Origin: Acephala macrosclerotiorum
Lineage: Eukaryota > Ascomycota > Leotiomycetes > Helotiales > Mollisiaceae
Reading direction: 5' to 3'
DNA length: 31,288 nucleotides
Assembly: GCA_014904845.1 (NCBI GenBank)
Contig: MU119636.1
Location: 4,306-35,593, forward strand
Both the position numbers and the translations under genes were made by a program. This document shows, one piece after another, positions 9,894 to 21,948 of this stretch. The notes under the pieces are model-generated. The model had not been told where the DNA came from and searched no databases. It saw only the letters and a list, made by a program, of their open reading frames with translations. Numbering within the stretch: position 1 is the stretch's first letter; every line of letters begins with the position of its first letter.

Positions 9894-12800
9894 ATCGTCG
9901 AATTTATAATTAATAATAATATTTTATTTCAATAAATTCTTTTTACAATTACGAATTAATCAATTTATAATATACGTAAAAAATATTATTTTACGATTTA
10001 TTTAATAAAACGTCGTTTACGATTTATAAATATTAATACGTTCGAAAACAAATTACAAAATATTAAAATTTTAATCTAATATTAATAATTTAATTTTTTT
10101 TTTTTTTTTTAAAAAAAATATTTATTTACTTATATAATTAAATAAAATAAACGTAAAATTAAAAAATAAACATTAAAACAATTATTACTAATAATAATAA
10201 AAATTATAATTCGAATTATTCAATCGATTTTTTAAATAATTATTTGATTAAATCGATATTAATAATTTTTTTTTTAATTCGTAAAATTAAAATCCAAAAA
10301 AAGTATTATTGCGATTATTAACGCATTATTCTATTATCGAATATTAAAAAGAAATTTAATCGTAAATTAATCGTTATTATATATTGTAATATTTAATTAA
10401 TTAAATCAAATTTAAAAAAAAATTTTAAATTCGATATTTATAATTTTCGAATCAATTGAAAATTCTATTTTCGAAAATACTAAAAATATTGAAAAATATT
10501 AAAAATATTAAAATAATAATTATACGTTTTTTTTTTTAATATTGCTTTTTTCAATAATTATTTTTTTTACTATTTTCGTTTTTATCGATCAATTTTTGAA
10601 CTTTAAAACGTTATATTTATTTTTATATTTTAATATTAAAACGATTAATATTAATATTAAATTTGATTATAATATTAATTAAATTACTATTTTTAGTAAT
10701 TTATCGAATTTTTAAAATTTTTTTACGTTTATACGATTGTTTAATAATTATAATATCGATTATAAAACGTTTTTTTTTAATAATATTAAATTTAATTATA
10801 TATTTATAGAAAAAGAAAAAATTAATACAAATAATTACAAGAATTAAATTTAATTCGAATCGTTTTATAATAAAATTAAAAATAATAAAAATCGAGATTT
10901 TTATATCGATTTTTATTATTATTACATATAATTTAAAAATTAAAACGATATAAATAATTTTTTTGTATTTTATTAAATTTTAATAAAATAAATTATTTCG
11001 TAAATAGAATTATTTATTACTATAAATTTTATTACTAAAAATAATAATATATTCGATTTACGAATTGAGATTTTTATTTATAATAAAAAAATTGTTTATA
11101 AAAACGAAAAATTTTATTAAATATAAATTTAAATAAAAAAATCGAAATTTATAATCGAGATTGTTTATTTATTATTGTAATCGTTTATTTAATATTATAA
11201 TTTGCTTTTTTTCGATATTTTAATATTAAATTAATATCGATATATTGTATACAATTTTTAATTAGTAAATAGAATTGATATATATTTTTTGAGTATATTA
11301 TTCAAAATACGTTTATTTATAGAATTTGATTTCGAATTAATTAAATTTAAACGTTTATTTTATTTATTTTTACGAAAATACAATTTTGTTTTCGATTTTA
11401 TTTATTATTAATTTGTATTCGTTAAATAATAAAAAAGTATTTAACGTAAAAAATTTTATAAATTTAATTAATAATTTGATTTTTTATAGTTTAAAATTTT
11501 TTAATTTTATAAAAATTTAATTTTTTAAAATAAACGTATTATCGATTTATATATCGATTATTTCGAATAAAATACGATTATTTTTTATAATAAATAAATA
11601 AAAATCGAAAATTGAAAATTTTATTAAAAATTTGTTTTTATAATAAACGTTATACGTTTTATATTAATATATTTTCGTTTTTAAAACTTCGTAAAAAAAT
11701 TTAATTACTTTGAAAATAACGTTTAATAAAAATTTATTCGTTATTTTTTTCGAAAATCTAATAAAAATAATACGTATTAATAAAATTATTAATTGTACGT
11801 ATATTTAATTAATATTTTTTAAATAAAAATTAATTTTTTTAAATTTAAAAAATAAAATTAAAATAATAATAATTCGTTAATAAATATATTAAATAATCGA
11901 AAATTAAATTAATATTATTTTTTTGTTTTTATTATTAAATATTTAAATTATAAAATGAAATTTTTTATATAAAATTATTATTTTTATATTTTTAATTTTA
12001 TTTATTAGTTTTAAATTAAAAATTTATTAATTATTAATTTTTTTTAAATTATTAAAAATTAATTTAAAATTTTTTTTACGATTAATTTATTAAAATTTTT
12101 TTTACGAGAAATTATAAATAAATTGTTTAAAATAATAATAATTTTTTTTATATAAAAATCTATAAATAATTATTTATTTTTAGTTTTTTTTTTAATTAAA
12201 TAAATTTTAAAATTTTTTATATTTATTGAAATTAAAAACGTAAAAAAAAAAAATTTATTATAATTTGAAATATATAAAGTTTTTTTAATCGAATAAAATA
12301 AATTAAATAAATTTTTTTTTATTTTCGAATTTTTTTTAAAAAAATTTGATTTTAAATTTAAATTTTATAATAAATTTTTTTTAATAAATAATTTTTTAAT
12401 TATTTTTTGAATTACTCGAAATTTTAATAAAATAATTTTATTATAATATTATAAATTTTTTTTAATTTATTTAATAATTGTAATTAATATATTTTTTTAT
12501 TTATTATTAAAAATATATATAATTTTAATAACAATTAATATTATAAATACGTTTTATTATAATATTCGAAAATAAATATTAAAAATAAAAAATATAAAAA
12601 CAATATTATTAATTATTTTAATTATTATTTGAAATTGTTTTTTTTTTCGTAAATTGAAAATTTTTTAAAATAATATATTATATATACGTTTTAATAAAAT
12701 ATAATATTTTTTTATTAAATCAATCGAATTATAAATTTTTATTAATATAATTTTTAAATTAATATTTATATTTTTAATATTATTATGAAATTTTTTAAAA

Positions 12801-15800
12801 TTAAAATTTGTTTTAAAATTATAAATAATAAATATCGATTTAATACGTTTAAAAAAAATTTATATTTCTTTTATTAATATATTTACAAAAAATTTTATAA
12901 TTTAAAATATTATAATTTTATTTACAATTTAAAATATTAATTTTTCGTCGATTTATAATATATTTAAATAAATAAAATAATTAAAATTATAATTATCGTA
13001 TAATATAAATTTAAAACGATTGAAAAATTTTTTATTTATTTGATATTATTAATAAAATTTTATTATTTTTTTGATTTTTTCGAAATTCGTTAAATATTTT
13101 TTACGTTTTAATATTCGTGCAAATTTAACGATCGATAAATATTTAAAGTGTTTATATAATTATTTGAATTTCGTTTTAATTAAATAATAAATAATAAAAT
13201 CGATTTTTATTATAAAAATTTTATAATTATTATAAATTAAATTTTCAAATAAATTTAATAATATTTAAAAATATTCAAATATTTTAATAATAAAAATACG
13301 TTATTTATTTTAAATAAATATATTATTAAGATTATTGAATTTAATTCGTAATTTGTTTATATTTTGAAAATACAATAAAAAAATACGTTTATTAGAATTA
13401 CGTAAAATATAATACGTTTAATTAACATATTAATATTAATAGTTTTAAAAAATAAAATTTTATTGATTTCAAATTTAATTATTATTTTTTTAATTTTAAA
13501 TTCGTTAAAAAATTAAATATTGATTTTTATCGATAATCGATTATTAAATAATATTAATATTAATTATAATATTTATAAAAACGTTTAATATATAACAATT
13601 TATTAAATACGTTTTTATATTAATAAATATTAAAATCGATTTCAATTGTATTATAATATTTAATATTATATAATAAATTAATTAATAATCGAATAATTCA
13701 ATAATTTTAAATTTATTAATTATATTATAAAATATTATAAAATAATTAATTAATCGCATAATATCGTTTTTATATAAATTTTTTTTCTTAATAAATTTAA
13801 TAATAAATTATTCGTATTTTTTAATAATATTAAAATTTAATTTTTCGAATTTAATTACAAATTAAATTATTTTATTTTTATTAAATAATTTCGATTTTTT
13901 GAAATCGTTATAAATTTTTTTTTTTTTTTAATATATAATAAATATTTTAATAATTCGAATTTTTATAAACGAAATATTTTTTTTAATTTTAATATATTAT
14001 CGATTTTTTATAATTAATTCGATTATTATATCAAATATTTTTATTAAAATATTTACAATTTACGAAATATAATTTGTTTATATTATAATAAAAAATTTTT
14101 TTTTCGATTATAAAAATTCTAAAAATTATTTCTATTTTTATTTAAAATAAAATCGTATTATAAACGTTTTTATAAACGTTTTTATATACGATTTAAAAAT
14201 TCGATAAAAATTAAAAAAACGTTTAATAATATTTTAATATATTTTAATAAACGTAATAAAATTTATTTCGTATAATAATTTTTATTTGTATATTCAAATA
14301 TAAATTAAATTGTTTTTAAATCAATTTTTAATATAATATTTCAAAATATTCGAATTATAATAAATATAATTATATTTTATTAATTGAATATTTCATTTTA
14401 ACGTTTTTCGATTTCGAAATTCGATTTTACGATTTCGATTATTTTATCGAAAAATTTTTTTTTTTTAACGAATTTCTAATAATAGAATTTATTAGTTTTA
14501 TTAATAAATATAATCGAAAACGTATTATAATAATTTTCAAATTTAATATTTATTTTTAAATATAAATTTTTAAATACTCGTATAAATATATTTAAAAAAA
14601 AATTTTTTTATAGTATTTAAATTTATTATTATAAATTTTTATAAAAATAATTAATTTTTTATTGAAATTGAATATTATTTAAATTTTGCGATTAAAATTT
14701 TTTAATAATTTTTCAATTTTTAATAATAATAAAAACGATAAATTTTATTTCAAATTTTCGTTTTTTAATAATAAATTTAATAATAATATTTTATTGTATT
14801 TTTGAAATTGTTTTTAAAATATTATATATTCGAATAACGTCGTTTATTTTATAAAAAGTTTTATAATAAGTTTTAATAATTGAAAAAAAAATTCGAAAAT
14901 ATTAATATTATTTTTTTAATTTTTTCAATAAAAATAATAAAAAATAATAATTTTCAAATTTATTTTATTTTTAAATCGATTATATTTTTTTATAAATTAA
15001 AATTTTTTATTAAATTTATTTTTACGATTTTTTTATACGATTATTTTAATTGTTTTTTTTTATTTACAATATTTATATTTCGTTTATTTATAAAATTTTA
15101 CGTAATTTTTTTTTTATATTTTTTTTTTATATTTTTATTTTATTTTTTTTTAAATATTTTTTTTATTTATAATTTATAGTTTTAATTATTTTTCGTTTTA
15201 AAATTTTATATTTATTTTAATATATATTATATTGAATTGAAAAATAAAAAAAATAATAAAAAAAATTTTTTAATTAAAATTATATTTTAAAAAAATATAA
15301 TTGTATTTTTAAAAAGTATTTTATCGAATTATATTGTATTTAATAAATATAATAATTCAATGAATTTTTATATTGAATTCATAGAAATTATAATAAAATA
15401 CTTATTATTAATACGCAATAAAATATAAAATAAAAAATTAATTAATTTTAAATCGAAAAAAATAAAACGAATATAAAATTGCAATATTTTTTAAAAATTT
15501 AATAGTTTTTTTAATACAAACAAAAATTATTCTTTTTATATAAAATTAAAAAATAAATATTAAAATAATTATTATTAAAAATAAGAAAAATTATAATTCG
15601 AATTATTTAATTAATTTTTTAAATAATTATTAATTTAATAAAATTATATAATAAAAATATAAAATATAATAAAAAATTATATAATATTATTAATATTAAA
15701 TTTTAAATTTTTTACGATTATTATTATAAAATTAAATTATTAAAAAAATATTACAATAATACATTTTTTATTATATTAAAAAATCGAATTAATTTTTTTT

Positions 15801-16670
15801 ATTATAATAAAATTATAAAAAGAAACTACGATTTTAATATTATAATTAATATAATAAAAATTTATTTTGAAATCGAGAAAAATTATCAATTGTATATATT
15901 CGAATAAAAAAAAATTATATTTTTAAAAATTATTAAAATCAATTTAAAAAAGTTTTATTTTAAATATTTTTAATTATTTTTCGATTAATTTAAAAAAATC
16001 TAATAAAGATTATTAAATAAATATTAAACAAAGTATAATTTCAAAGATCAAATTATTAATATTTGTAAAAATATAAAAAAATTTAATTTAATTTTTTATA
16101 ATTTTATTTTTACGTACGAAAAAATTTATATGTAATTAAAATCGATAATTAGTATAAAAATACGAATTCGAAAATACAATAATTATAATATACGAATTTT
16201 ATAAAACGATTACAATTACGATTACGATTATAATAATAATAATAATATAAATAATATATATATTTTTTAATTGTATTGAAATTCGAATAATTGTATATAT
16301 AAAAAAATTACTAGAAATAATAAACGTAAATAAAACAAAAAAAAATACAAATAATAAAAAAAATATATATATATATTTATTAAAAGAAAAATAGATAAAA
16401 AAATGATTTTTGTATTACGTTTTTAGTATTATTATAATTGTTTGATTAATAAAATCCAAAAAAAAAAAAAATTATTTTAATTTTAATATTTATAATCTTC
16501 GATCGACGTTTATAATTCTCGATAAATTTCGAGAATAATACTAATTTATTAATATTGTTTTCAAAGTTTAATTATATGATTTTTATATAATTTTTATATT
16601 AAAATATTAGCGAGTTTTACGTAATAACGAATTACGATAAAAAAAAAAACAAAAATATTTAATTACATTT

Positions 16671-16685
16671 GATAAAAAAAAAGAA
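16671..16685 (+). other. Candidate polypurine tract of copy A
   Basis: A run ending in AAAAAAAAAGAA lies 7 bases before the right LTR, and the same run occurs before the right LTR of copy B (30888-30899). Polypurine tracts usually abut the LTR, and A runs are common here, so this is tentative. Confidence 0.35.
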
Positions 16686-16692
16686 TTACTAA

Positions 16693-16899
16693 TGTAAATA
16701 TAATATTAGTGCAATAGTCACGTGCAGTACTAGGCTGCATTGGGACTAGTTTAATTGCGCTAAAATTGAGATTATATTTTTCAATTTTTGTGCAATTTCT
16801 AAAAAAACGAATTATTTTATATATATATTAAAAATCAAAAATTTTATATATATTTTTTGTTTTTTTTTATTCGAATAAACATTTTCTAATAAATCAACA
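16693..16899 (+). repeat. Copy A right LTR (207 bp)
   Basis: It starts TGTAAATATAATATTAGTGC and ends TAAATCAACA, keeping the intact TG...CA ends. It is the best-preserved full-length LTR of this family in the window, with TAGTCACGTG at 16715-16724 and a G+C-richer stretch to about 16770. It is the best reference for the family. Confidence 0.88.
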
Positions 16900-16904
16900 A
16901 ATAT
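16900..16904 (+). repeat. Target site duplication of long element copy A, right copy
   Basis: AATAT is identical to 9080-9084 and directly follows the terminal CA. Confidence 0.7.
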
Positions 16905-17652
16905 CGTTATAAACTCGTAAAATACAATTTTTTATATTATTATTTTTATAATTTTTTTTCGATTATTTTTTTCGAATTTATTATAATTTATTAAATAATA
17001 ATTCGAAATTTTTAATTAATTTTTTAATAAAAATTTTTTTAACAATATTTTATAAAATATTTTTTTTTTATTTTTTTTTAATATATTATTAAAATATATA
17101 AAATTTCGATTCCAATTTTTATATATTTAATAATTTTTTTAAATGAAAAATTATAATAAAAAAATAATATTTAAATTAAAAATTTATATTTATTTTTTTA
17201 TATATATTCAATATAATATTTACGTTATTATAATAAATTTAAAATATTTTTAATTTTTCGTTTAAAAAATCGTAAATTGTTTTTTTATATTTATTATTAT
17301 TATTAAAATAATAAATTTTTAAATTATTAAATTTTTTAATAATTTAATTTTTTAATATTTATTTTTTTATCTTTATTTGAATTTTTAAATTTTATTTTTT
17401 TATTTTTATTTGAATTTTTAAATTTTTATTTTTTTATATTATACGATTAATATTCGTTGTAAATTTATTATTAAAAATAATTAATTTTTTAAAGTATATA
17501 ATAAATTTATTTTTAATAAATCTTTTTATTTATATTACAAATAATATTATATTTACTTGAAAATTTACTCGTAATATTAATTTTTTATTATTTTTAATCG
17601 AATTAATATTTTTTTTTTAAATATCGTTATTTTAAATCGATTAAATATTAAA
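16905..17652. other. A+T-rich degenerate DNA between copy A and the G+C island
   Basis: About 95% A+T by eye, with scattered CpG and no open frame. A ~35-base local repeat (TTTTTTATCTTTATTTGAAT, then TTTTTTATTTTTATTTGAAT) lies near 17363-17420. I see nothing else. This is the host sequence that was contiguous with 9079-9084 before copy A inserted. Confidence 0.5.
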
Positions 17653-17669
17653 ATGTTTCTCTCGTACCG

Positions 17670-17729
17670 AAAGAAAAGGCCCGTCCGGCGGCTCGCTAAG
17701 CGAGCCAATAGCGGACGAGCCTTTTCTTT
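17670..17729. repeat. Large two-level hairpin at the island's left edge
   Basis: The outer 18-base arms 17670-17687 and 17712-17729 pair with a single mismatch (a C opposite A). Inside them GGCTCGCT (17690-17697) pairs with AGCGAGCC (17699-17706). The nested structure spans 60 bp and sits only 17 bases inside the island boundary. Confidence 0.8.
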
Positions 17730-17759
17730 AAGCACTCGACGCACATTTTGCTCCGCAGG

Positions 17760-17783
17760 CCTCGCAGGGGCGCCCCTGCGAGG
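17760..17783. repeat. Perfect 24-bp G+C palindrome
   Basis: CCTCGCAGGGGC (17760-17771) is followed at once by its exact reverse complement (17772-17783). Such spacer-free palindromes extrude easily and are usually lost from nuclear DNA, but are common in some fungal mitochondrial genomes. A small AAAGTC/GACTTT hairpin follows at 17790-17804. Confidence 0.85.
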
Positions 17784-17950
17784 GGCTACAAAGTCTTCGA
17801 CTTTAGTAGTCTATCTCTATTTCAAGTTTCAAGTCAAAAGCTCTTAATTTGAGCGTTTTACAAGCATTTGAAGTTGGTATAGTTATTAAGATAAGTAGTA
17901 GTGTGAGATTCTGCCGGGCGGTGAAGCCGATAAGCTGATAAGCTCCTTAG

Positions 17951-18105
17951 TGCCTAAGGCAGAAACCTACTTCGAAGTTTATTACCAGGGGGACACTCTC
18001 TGAGACCCCCGCTTTATATTTAGTTACTACGATCGATTCAATTGATTATAGAGAGTTATTTACAAGGGGGAGACCCTCTAAGACCCCCCTTAAAAGCTGC
18101 GCAGC
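17951..18105 (+). repeat. Island direct repeat, copy 1
   Basis: This block runs from TGCCTAAGGCAGAAAC to the palindrome GCTGCGCAGC (18096-18105) and matches 18188-18360 in order. It has two G/C clusters, near 17985-18009 and 18064-18088, separated by ACTACGATCGATTCAAT. Compared with copy 2 the clusters carry C-to-T and G-to-A changes (for example ACTCTCTGAGACC against ACCCCCTGGGACC) that break the inverted symmetry. Confidence 0.75.
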
Positions 18106-18135
18106 CGTGGAATGGATTTTTAGTGTTTTAGCATT

Positions 18136-18191
18136 TAAGTGCCTAAGTGCCTAAGTGCCTAAGTGCCTGAGTGCCTAAGTGCCTGAGTGCC
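18136..18191 (+). repeat. 8-bp tandem repeat TAAGTGCC, seven units
   Basis: Seven consecutive units from 18136: units 1-4 and 6 read TAAGTGCC, units 5 and 7 read TGAGTGCC. The last runs into TAAGGCAG, the start of the recurring TGCCTAAGGCAG motif, so the array probably grew by slippage from the edge of that motif. Confidence 0.85.
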
Positions 18192-18360
18192 TAAGGCAGA
18201 AACGCACTTACTGCGGAGCCTCATATTACCAGGGGGACACCCCCTGGGACCCCCGTTTCTTATATCAAATTACTACGATCGATTCAATCAATTTAAATCA
18301 TTTTCTTTAATATAATTCCAGGGGGAGACCCCCTGGGACCCCCCTTGAGAGCTGCGCAGC
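18188..18360 (+). repeat. Island direct repeat, copy 2
   Basis: This is the partner of 17951-18105. Both G/C clusters keep perfect inverted arms: CCAGGGGGACACCCCCTGG near 18229-18247 and CCAGGGGGAGACCCCCTGG near 18318-18336, each followed by GACCCCC. It ends in GCTGCGCAGC at 18351-18360. The spacer is longer than in copy 1. Confidence 0.75.
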
Positions 18361-18395
18361 TATAGAGATGTCCAGCACTTAAGTGAGCGCCTAGA

Positions 18396-18489
18396 TGCCT
18401 AAGGCAGAAACGCACTTAGAGAGTTTTGGTGTTTCGCACCGGAGAGAGCGGTTAATGCCGCCCTTAGTGCCTAAGGCAGAAGCGCACTT
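18396..18489 (+). repeat. Two further copies of the TGCCTAAGGCAG motif
   Basis: The 22-base motif starting TGCCTAAGGCAGAA and ending CGCACTT occurs at 18396-18417 and 18468-18489. Earlier copies are at 18188-18209 and, with two changes, at 17951-17972. GCCTAAGGC is itself a near-perfect inverted repeat. Confidence 0.75.
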
Positions 18490-18894
18490 GGGAGATTTTG
18501 CGGTCGCTATTTTGACTGAGTGCGACTATATTCTATTTATTTGCGCAACAACAGATTAATAGAATCGCTTTAAACTTGAAATATAGCGGTATGTAATGGA
18601 GTTTCAACTTATTTATAAGTTTTATATGATTTCGATTAACTGATATATTATAATTGTAGGCGCAGCGCGGTCGCACGTAAATCGAGGTTTTAGTGTTCCT
18701 CACCGGATCGGTTGCATATTAATCCGAAGCTGCTGCGTAACTACTCCTGCTGCAAAATTCTTAATGAACCAATCAAATCGCTCTATTTGGGCACCTCGAT
18801 TAAATTTGGGTGAAATCGCTCATTGTTGAAAGTGTTGATATTACGTGCATATAGAAAAGTTGACATTAGTCCTTAAGCCGGACAGGCAATAATA
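18490..18894. other. Right part of the island, no gene identified
   Basis: About 400 bp of mixed composition without the G/C clusters. It contains CGCAGCGCGGTCGCACGTAA near 18660-18679, ACCTCGATTAAATTTGGGTG near 18793-18812 and GACATTAGTCCTTAAGCCGG near 18863-18882. These have the look of structured RNA or a mitochondrial intron fragment, but I could not assemble a recognised tRNA, group I or group II core from them. No open frame is convincing. Confidence 0.3.
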
Positions 18895-21741
18895 ATTTTA
18901 AAAAACGTATTTTTTAAAATCGTAATATTATTTTTAAATAATATAAAAATTAAATTTTTTTTATATAAATTATAATAACGAATTAATATTTTTAAAAATT
19001 CGTTAATTCGTTTTTAAATATATTTAAAATTTAAATAAAATATCAAATTAAATCGAAAAAATTTAAATTATAATTTTATTAAAATAAAATAATTATTATT
19101 AATTTTATTTATAATTTTAAAAATCGTTTTTTTAAAAATATAAATTTAATATTAATTAATATAATAATAAAAAACGAAATTATAATATAATAAAAAGAAT
19201 TTTATAAATTACGATTTTAATTATATAATATTTATTTTATTTTTAAAATAAATATTAATATATTTATCGTTTAATTAAATTAAATAATAATAAATTTTTT
19301 TAATATTTTAATTATTTATTAATTTATTTAAATATAATTATTTAATTTTAAAATTAAATATATTAAAAAAAATATTTATATTATTATAAACGAATTATTT
19401 AAAAAAAAAAAAAGTTTAATAAATTTATTATAATTAATTTTAATTATATTAAAATAATTTTAATTTTAATTAAAAAATTAAAAATAAATTATTTATAATT
19501 AAAAATAAATATATAAAATAAAAATATTTATTTAAATTATTAGATTAAATTTAAAAGAAGATTTTAAATTAAATATTTTTTACATATTTTATATTAATTA
19601 TTTTTTTTAAAAATAAAATTTTATAAAAAATTTTTATTAGATTTTAATTTATTTTAAATAATTTAAAATAACGTATAATAATTATAATTAAATTATATAA
19701 TAAATTTAAATATATTAAAAAAATATTATAAAAATATTTAAATTTTATTATTTTATTATATTAAAATAAACGAAATTAAATTTTTTTAATTAAATTAAAA
19801 TTAAATTAATAAAAAATTATTAAATTTATTTAAAATTAAACAAATTATTATTTTATATATAATTTAAAAATAAATAAAATAATTAAATAAAAATATTAAT
19901 TATTTTTTTAATAAATTAAATAATTATTTATAAATTAATTAAATATATATTATTTTATTTATTAAAATTCGATTTTTTATTTAAAATACGAAATAAAAAT
20001 ATATAAAAAAAAATAAAAATAAAATTATAATTATAAATAAAATTAAATATAAAAAAAATTAATTAAAAAAAATTATTTATTTAAAAAAAATAAAATAAAA
20101 TAATAATTTAAAAATTATATATAAAAAATCGATTAAAAAAATTTATTTAAAAAAACGAATATTAAATTTTTTTAAATAATAATAAAAATATAAATATAAA
20201 AAAAAAAAAAATTAAAATTATAATTTATATTTTTAAATTTAATAAAATAAAAAAAAATAAATATATACAATTTTTTAAAAATTAAATAAATAAAAAAAAA
20301 TTTATTAAATTTTAAAATAATAATAATTTTTTAATTAAAATTTTTTTTTATTTATAATAATTTTATTTATATTTTAAAAAAAAATTTAATTATAATCAAA
20401 ATAATTTTATTATATAAAAAAAAATTATATTACTTTTAATTTTTAAAATTTATAAAAAAAAAATTTTAAATATATTTTAATTATATAAACGTTTATTAAT
20501 ATAATATTTATTATAATTTATAATTTTTTTTTTTAATTTTATATTAATTTACAAATTATAATTTTATATTAATTTACAAATTATAATTTTCTTTTAATAT
20601 TATTTTTTTTTTTTTTTAAATTTTTATAATTTTTAATTATTTAAAACGTAAAAATATTTATTTATTTTTTTTATATAATTTTTTTTCGATTTTATTAATA
20701 AATTTTTAATAATTAAAATATATATTTAAAAAAAGATTTAATTTTTATAAATAAATTTAAAAAATAATTAATTATTATTAATAATAATATATATATTTAA
20801 AATTTTAAATTTTAAAAAATTATTAATTTTTTTATATAAAATTTTTTATTTTTTTAAATTATTTTTTTTATTTTAATTTTTATATTAATTAAATTTAAAA
20901 AATTTATTATTAATAATAAAAAATATAAAATTATTATTATTTTATTTTAATTAAATAATATATATTTAATAATTAATTATATATATAATATAAATAGTAT
21001 TTTTTTTAATATTTTAAATTTTATTAAATTTATTATATAATTATTTAAAATTTATAAATTATATATTAAAAAAAATTAATTTTAATTTTTATAAATTTTT
21101 ATTATTTTTATTTTTAATTTTTTAATTAAATCGTTTATTAATTTAAAAATTATAAAAAGTTTTTAAATAAATAAAAAAAATATATATTTTATTAATTTTT
21201 TTTAAAAAAAAATTAATATATTAAATTTTTTTTAATAAATTTTTTTTTATTATTATTTAATTATTAAAAATATTAAAATAATTAATAAAAATAAAAAATA
21301 AAAATATTAATATTATTTAAAATTTAATCGTAAAATCGATCGATTTAAATAAAATTTATACGCGTAAAAAATACCGATTATATATGCGAATAAATACTAT
21401 AATTAATCGATATTAAAAATTTAAATTGAAAAATTTAATAAGCGATTTAATTAATTAAATATAATTATATAAAAATCGCGTATAATTGTTTATAATCGTT
21501 TAAAAATCGAAAGTTTTAATATTTTTATTAATCGAATTTATTTATTAATTAATAATTTGTTTTTTAATTAAACGTTAAAAATTCGAATATATAATTATTA
21601 TATAATACGTATTATTAGTAAATTGTTAATATTATTAATAATTAATTAATTTATAAAAAAAAAATTTAATATAATTTTTTTTTAATATTAAAAATCGTAT
21701 TTTAATTAAAATAAATTTAAAATAAATTTAATTAAATTTTA
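18895..21741. other. Extremely A+T-rich block, almost free of CpG in its middle
   Basis: From about 19100 to 21320 the sequence falls to roughly 2% G+C. In lines I counted, 19801-20100 has 5 C or G in 300 bases, and several 60-base stretches have none. CpG, kept elsewhere in the window, is nearly absent. At about 21327 CpG returns abruptly (AATCGTAAAATCGATCGATT) and continues to copy B. No gene, RNA or structured repeat is visible. Confidence 0.6.
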
Positions 21742-21948
21742 TATGAATATAATATTAATACAATAATCACGTATAATATTAAATTGTATTGAAATTAATT
21801 CAATTTTATTAAAATTGAAATTATATTTTTCAATTTTTATATAATTTTTAAAAAACGAATTATTTTATACGTATATTAAAAATTAAAAATTTTATATATA
21901 TTTTTTGTTTTTTTTTTATTTGAATAAATATTTTTTAATAAATTAAAA
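21742..21948 (+). repeat. Copy B left LTR (207 bp)
   Basis: It starts TATGAATATAATATTAATAC and ends AATAAATTAAAA, followed by the conserved leader TTGATTAATAATTGTTTAAT. It is the most heavily mutated LTR of the set: its CACGTG has become CACGTA (21768-21773). It aligns end to end with the copy A left LTR. Confidence 0.8.

Larger units (their letters stand above)
9085..16899 (+). mobile_element. Long LTR retrotransposon copy A, hypermutated, 7815 bp
   Basis: A 208-bp left LTR (9085-9292) and a 207-bp right LTR (16693-16899) flank 7.4 kb of internal sequence, with an exact AATAT target duplication. The LTRs differ at about 27 sites by my count, all transitions, plus one single-base indel: strong evidence of C-to-T mutation of duplicated DNA rather than ordinary ageing. 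The internal region is collinear with copy B over most of its length but lacks two blocks present there (about 28243-28490 and 28590-29800). No gag or pol reading frame survives and no protein motif can be read, so the superfamily (gypsy-like or copia-like) is unassigned. Orientation is taken from the leader repeated after the left LTR in all three copies and from the purine run before the right LTR. The size fits an autonomous LTR element. Confidence 0.85.
17653..18894. other. G+C-normal palindrome-rich island, possible mitochondrial-derived insert
   Basis: Base composition changes within a few bases at both edges: A+T-rich DNA ends near 17653 and resumes after GGACAGGCAATAATA near 18894. 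The ~1240 bp between are roughly 45% G+C and show no hypermutation. They hold a large hairpin (17670-17729), a perfect 24-bp palindrome (17760-17783), an 8-bp tandem repeat (18136-18191), a duplicated ~155-173-bp block with paired G/C clusters, and four copies of a TGCCTAAGGCAG motif. No terminal repeats or target duplication are evident, and I found no coding region. Dense G+C palindromes spaced by A+T-rich DNA are typical of intergenic DNA in fungal mitochondrial genomes, so a nuclear insertion of mitochondrial DNA is my leading guess. A unique nuclear sequence or an unknown non-autonomous element is also possible. Confidence 0.5.

Noticed and set aside
14880..15179. 99-codon open frame rich in F, I, K and N
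   Set aside because: It starts with TTG and is a chance product of nearly pure A+T sequence. The collinear part of copy B (from about 27507) does not keep the frame.
17653..17847. 64-codon open frame at the left edge of the island
   Set aside because: It runs through a 60-bp nested hairpin and a 24-bp palindrome; the sequence is better explained by these structures, and the arginine-rich product matches nothing I recognise.
18660..18894. Group I or group II intron core, or an RNA gene, in the right part of the island
   Set aside because: Short resemblances exist (GTCGCACGTA, AATCCGAAGC, TTAGTCC), but they are not in the right order or spacing to form a known core, and no tRNA cloverleaf can be drawn.
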